From JAWLHK01 sp041690355 [NCBI: bacterium] (GTDB lineage Bacteria; J088; JAWLBW01): a stretch of DNA of 64,000 nucleotides. The stretch is from the NCBI GenBank assembly GCA_041690355.1, contig JAWLHK010000002.1, positions 124,001 to 188,000 on the forward strand, read 5' to 3'. The notes under the pieces are model-generated. The model ran no database searches. It was not told the DNA's origin and saw only the letters and a list, made by a program, of their open reading frames with translations. Positions 61,522-64,000 of this stretch are shown in pieces (position 1 is the stretch's first letter; every line of letters begins with the position of its first letter). The position numbers were made by a program, and so were the translations under genes.

Positions 61522-62256
61522 TCAGATTCGGGTCACGCTGGTCGACCCGCGGGTGAGGTCGAAAACGAGACGGCGGCCCCATTTGCCGCCGACATCCCGC
61601 TCGACAATCGGGATACCCGCCTGTTCGAGAAGCTCCGTTGCGATGCGCACGTTGAGGGCCCCGGTCTGAAAGTGATCGGACATGAAGCCGATGACGCTCG
61701 CGCCGCCGAAGAGCTTGGCGCGTGGCGTTCTGCCTCCGGCCTGGCGGAACCGTGCTATCGTTTCGGGGATGGCATGGCTGCCGTAGTTCGCCGTCCGCTC
61801 GTTCTGCGAGCTGGGGAGCAGGTAATGATTGATGGCCCCGATGCGCCGATCGGCATCCCAGAGACAGACCGAGACGCAGGAGCCGAGCACGGTGCGCACG
61901 ACGACCTCACCCTTGCCGGCGTAGATCTGCCCGGCATGCAGGGCGACCTCGGGGGGCACGGCCGGCAGGCGCGCGGCGAACTCCTGGTCGACAATCTGCT
62001 CGAGCCGTTGCAGCGCCGACCGAAACCGTTCCTGATCGCGCGCGAGCAGGGCCGCCTCTGTGGCGCCGACGGCCGCAGAAACGCTCTGTGCGTAAATCGA
62101 GTCGGCCGTCCCGCGCAGACAGGACAGCTGCCGACGCATGCGTTCGGCACTCTCCGAATGACGAAGACGCCCGGCCGCGAGCCGGAGGTCGAGAACCGTC
62201 TCGCGGATCTCGGCCTCGAACATGGCCAGGGCATCCTGCGGGACGGATGCGATCAT
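61522..62256 (-). CDS. cheD: CheD fused to an N-terminal histidine-less HPt-like domain
   Basis: A 244-residue protein. The C-terminal ~140 residues are CheD receptor deamidase, with Thr122 and Cys127 in TVLGSCVSVC, His144 in INHYLLP and AKLFGGASV: the triad is intact. The first ~95 residues are Ala/Arg/Leu-rich helices in which LSCLRGTADSIY (44-55) aligns with the HPt AHxLKGxAxxx motif, but Ser45 replaces the phosphoacceptor His. Standard CheD is ~160 residues, so the N-terminal module is an addition. The ATG overlaps the upstream receiver gene (ATGA). Confidence 0.85.
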   Translation of the reverse strand: MIASVPQDALAMFEAEIRETVLDLRLAAGRLRHSESAERMRRQLSCLRGTADSIYAQSVSAAVGATEAALLARDQERFRSALQRLEQIVDQEFAARLPAVPPEVALHAGQIYAGKGEVVVRTVLGSCVSVCLWDADRRIGAINHYLLPSSQNERTANYGSHAIPETIARFRQAGGRTPRAKLFGGASVIGFMSDHFQTGALNVRIATELLEQAGIPIVERDVGGKWGRRLVFDLTRGSTSVTRI

Positions 62257-62678
62257 ATGGCCATCCCCGAGAGGACGTTGCGGGCAACGGACACGGCGTG
62301 GTCCCGGTCGGCCTTGGCGACAAGATGAAGCCGCGCGTGGTCGACCCCCTCGACATCGGCTCGCTCACCCGTCTTGACCATCGAGCTTACGACCATGACC
62401 GGAAGCTTCGTGTCGAGCGCATGCGCGCGGGCGGCCAGCTTCCAGCCGTCGAGGCCGGGCATGTCGATGTCGGTAATGAGCAGGTCAAAGCGGATCGCCT
62501 TGAGCAACTGCAGCGCCTGTTGACCGTCACGGGCCGTGACGATGCGCAGACCGGCTGTATCTGCGTGCAGAGCCTGCGCAATCTCTTCCGGGGTATCGCC
62601 CTTGATCGGCGCGGCGCCAAGGGCGTACATCCACAGCGCGCGCTGGGTAGGGCTGTCGTCGACAATGAGAATTACCAT
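62253..62678 (-). CDS. Single-domain CheY-like response regulator with loop insertion
   Basis: A 141-residue receiver with DD (7-8), phosphoacceptor Asp70 in LLITDIDMPG, SS (98-99) and Lys122. Between helix 1 and strand 2 there is an extra ~20 residues (GAAPIKGDTPEEIAQALHAD) absent from CheY. It lies between the EAL gene and cheD, is coupled by ATGA, and may be the output or a phosphate sink of this CheA. No DNA-binding domain. Confidence 0.85.
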   Translation of the reverse strand: MVILIVDDSPTQRALWMYALGAAPIKGDTPEEIAQALHADTAGLRIVTARDGQQALQLLKAIRFDLLITDIDMPGLDGWKLAARAHALDTKLPVMVVSSMVKTGERADVEGVDHARLHLVAKADRDHAVSVARNVLSGMAI

Positions 62679-63442
62679 GTTTGACTCCCAGGGGTTGAGA
62701 AGTGAGTCTGAAGCTCTTCTGGATGGACCGGAGGCTGAAAGACGAATCCCTGCACGAAGCGGAAACCAAGACGGGCCGCCGCGTCCAGATCCGCGGGCGT
62801 CTCGATCCCCTCGGCATAGACGTCCACGCCGAGGCGCTCGCCGAGGGCAAGCAGCATTTCGGCCATGGCCTGCCGGCGCGGTGAGCGGGCCAGGTCGATG
62901 AGCAGGGGCCGGCCGATTTTCAGAATGTCGAAGGGACCGTCGACGACGACGTCGAGGTTGGCCGACCCGCACCCGACATCGTCGAGGGCGATGCGGAAGC
63001 CGCTTGCCTGGAGGGATTCGAGGCGGCGGAAAAAGCGGCGGTCCCGGGAAGGCAGCGCATTCTCGATGATCTCGAACACGACGTTGGCGCGCGGGATCCC
63101 GAATGCGTCGCAGACGGCTTCGGCGAGGACAACGAAGTCGTCGTCGAACGTCAGGGTCCACCCATGCAGGTTGACCATGACCGGCCGCGGCTCGGCGATG
63201 CGCCGGCTCGACTCGAGGGCGGCGGTGATGCAGAGCCGGTCGATGCCCGCGATGCGGTGTTTTCTGCGCACGTACTCGAACAGGATGTCCGGCTTCTCGA
63301 GATTCGTATCGCGCGGGCCCCTTGTGAGCGCCTCGTAGGCCACGGCGCTCCAGCCCTGCTCGTCGAGTCGGCACACGGGTTGGAACCGGGTCGAGACGGC
63401 GTTGGGCCGGTAGAGCTGCTCGAGCAGATCGTTCTCAGGCAC
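62672..63442 (-). CDS. EAL-domain c-di-GMP phosphodiesterase
   Basis: A 256-residue protein that is essentially one EAL domain. EAL (37-39), Asn91, Glu124 in FEIIEN, DD (154-155), Lys175, Glu211 and Gln231 correspond to the metal and catalytic positions of active phosphodiesterases; the DFG loop reads DDVGCGSANLD instead of DDFGTGYSSL, and the following KID is KIG. Activity is likely but the substitutions could reduce it. No sensor domain is present. It lies inside the chemosensory operon, next to the receiver gene, with short overlaps. Confidence 0.85.
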   Translation of the reverse strand: MPENDLLEQLYRPNAVSTRFQPVCRLDEQGWSAVAYEALTRGPRDTNLEKPDILFEYVRRKHRIAGIDRLCITAALESSRRIAEPRPVMVNLHGWTLTFDDDFVVLAEAVCDAFGIPRANVVFEIIENALPSRDRRFFRRLESLQASGFRIALDDVGCGSANLDVVVDGPFDILKIGRPLLIDLARSPRRQAMAEMLLALGERLGVDVYAEGIETPADLDAAARLGFRFVQGFVFQPPVHPEELQTHFSTPGSQTW

Positions 63443-63821
63443 GTGCGCCGCCCTCGAGCATGGAATGAATCTGATCGGCCAGAAAATCGAGCGGCTGGGG
63501 CTTGGCCAGGAGGAGGTTCACCCCCATGTTTCTGGCCTCGGCCATGACGGGCGCGGTGCCGAAGGCGGTCAGCAGAATGACGGGAAGTGTCGGCGCCTTG
63601 TGCCGCGCAAGCTTGATGACTTCGAGCCCCTCGGCCCCCTGGACGCCCGTCAGGCGCAGGTCGGCAATCAGCAGATCGAAGTCTTCATGCAGGATGAGGG
63701 CCGCCGCTTCTTCTTCTTCGCGGGCGCACCAGGTGCGATAGCCCCGTTTCTGGAGATACCGGCTGAGGGCGAAGAGAATCGCCTGTTCGTCGTCGACGAT
63801 GAGAATGCGGGGTTGCGTCAT
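63435..63821 (-). CDS. Response regulator (receiver domain only)
   Basis: A 128-residue receiver: DDE (10-12), phosphoacceptor Asp54 in LIADLRLTG, a T/A in LLTAFG and Lys in LLAKPQ. It resembles the receiver of NtrC-type proteins more than CheY. First gene of the chemosensory operon; the EAL start lies just inside its end. It is downstream of the NtrC-family regulator cut by the window edge, from which it may have separated. Confidence 0.85.
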   Translation of the reverse strand: MTQPRILIVDDEQAILFALSRYLQKRGYRTWCAREEEEAAALILHEDFDLLIADLRLTGVQGAEGLEVIKLARHKAPTLPVILLTAFGTAPVMAEARNMGVNLLLAKPQPLDFLADQIHSMLEGGARA

Positions 63822-63903
63822 GGCGAGCGGCCATGCAGCGAAAGGCGTGCCAGCCTGCGCTCCGGGGAGAAAAGGGGCTTTCTCCCGGCGTTTTTCCACA
63901 ATT

Positions 63904-63933
63904 CGGATTCCAGATTCTAAAATCTGGAATCCG
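63904..63933. repeat. Perfect inverted repeat before the regulator gene end
   Basis: A 13-bp perfect stem (CGGATTCCAGATT / AATCTGGAATCCG) with a 4-nt loop, between the response regulator start and the NtrC-type gene stop. There is no T-run, so it may act as a weak bidirectional terminator or an operator. Confidence 0.5.
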
Positions 63934-63951
63934 AGCGGCGCGTGGGGCGGC

Positions 63952-64000
63952 TCAGGATTCCTTGAGGCCGAACTGCTTCAGCTTGTTGTAGGCCGAGCTT
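63952..64000 (-). CDS. C-terminus of an NtrC-family sigma-54 regulator (partial)
   Basis: The minus-strand frame ending at the TGA at 63952-63954 gives SSAYNKLKQFGLKES, matching the recognition helix end of Fis-type HTH domains (AYxKLKxFGL) at the C-terminus of sigma-54 activators. Only the last 15 residues are in the window. It would be transcribed in the same direction as, and just upstream of, the chemosensory operon. Confidence 0.6.
   Translation of the reverse strand, partial: SSAYNKLKQFGLKES

Noticed and set aside
1-64000. rRNA, tRNA, phage or insertion-sequence genes
   Set aside because: No rRNA-like stretch, tRNA cloverleaf with CCA context, transposase or integrase was seen on either strand.

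Overview
The window is GC-rich (roughly two thirds G+C) bacterial chromosome with densely packed genes, many joined by ATGA or GTGA stop/start overlaps. I see no rRNA, tRNA, CRISPR array, phage or transposase gene. Double-membrane features (lipobox lipoproteins, LolA-type carriers, a SurA/PpiC-like protein, beta-barrel-like proteins ending in Phe), a MYXO-CTERM-like tail, HupE/UreJ, DUF3604, a Lys/Ala/Pro histone-like protein and steroid- or fatty-acid-type acyl-CoA genes suggest a former-deltaproteobacterial (Myxococcota-like) or related uncultured lineage. This placement is inference.

Layout. 1-6261: a basic Ala/Lys/Pro protein cut by the left edge, a helical-repeat protein, an orphan Dam methylase, and a phosphoesterase fused to a nucleotidyltransferase-like domain, followed by a small inverted-repeat element (6263-6434). 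6449-16176 (minus): aldehyde dehydrogenase, DUF1360-like membrane protein, PhaC-like hydrolase with Ser in place of Cys, TPR protein, EamA transporter, lipoprotein, membrane protein, a large nitrilase-like/propeller lipoprotein, RimI and FabH. 16439-24178 (plus): lytic transglycosylase, TPR-AIM24 protein, PgsA, then a tightly overlapping set of two alkyl-DHAP-synthase-like flavoproteins, an Fe-S (CCG) protein and a lipid kinase. 24179-27424: long AT-richer leader, histone H1-like repeat protein and isocitrate dehydrogenase, each closed by a textbook terminator, then an SDR. 27411-39892: envelope and transport genes (PQQ-type sugar dehydrogenase, AI-2E, LysE, hydrolases, DUF3604, PpiC, HupE/UreJ). 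39914-43522 (minus): thiolase plus two acyl-CoA dehydrogenases. 43650-49192: MMPL/RND exporter, LolA-like protein and barrel protein with a helical insert, with a divergent LolA-like gene. 49246-55719: small envelope and lipid genes, a zinc-phospholipase-C-like MYXO-CTERM protein, AroK and a haem/copper monooxygenase-like lipoprotein. 55727-63821 (minus): a chemosensory operon in transcription order response regulator, EAL phosphodiesterase, receiver, CheD, CheA, MCP, CheW, CheR, CheB. At the right edge is the C-terminus of an NtrC-family regulator.

The most unusual points are the CheD with an N-terminal HPt-like domain lacking its histidine, the tandem ether-lipid-type flavoproteins between PgsA and a lipid kinase, the phosphoesterase-nucleotidyltransferase fusion, the nitrilase-like lipoprotein with the catalytic Cys replaced, and a recurring -10-like hexamer 5-11 nt before start codons that lack a Shine-Dalgarno sequence, which suggests many leaderless mRNAs.
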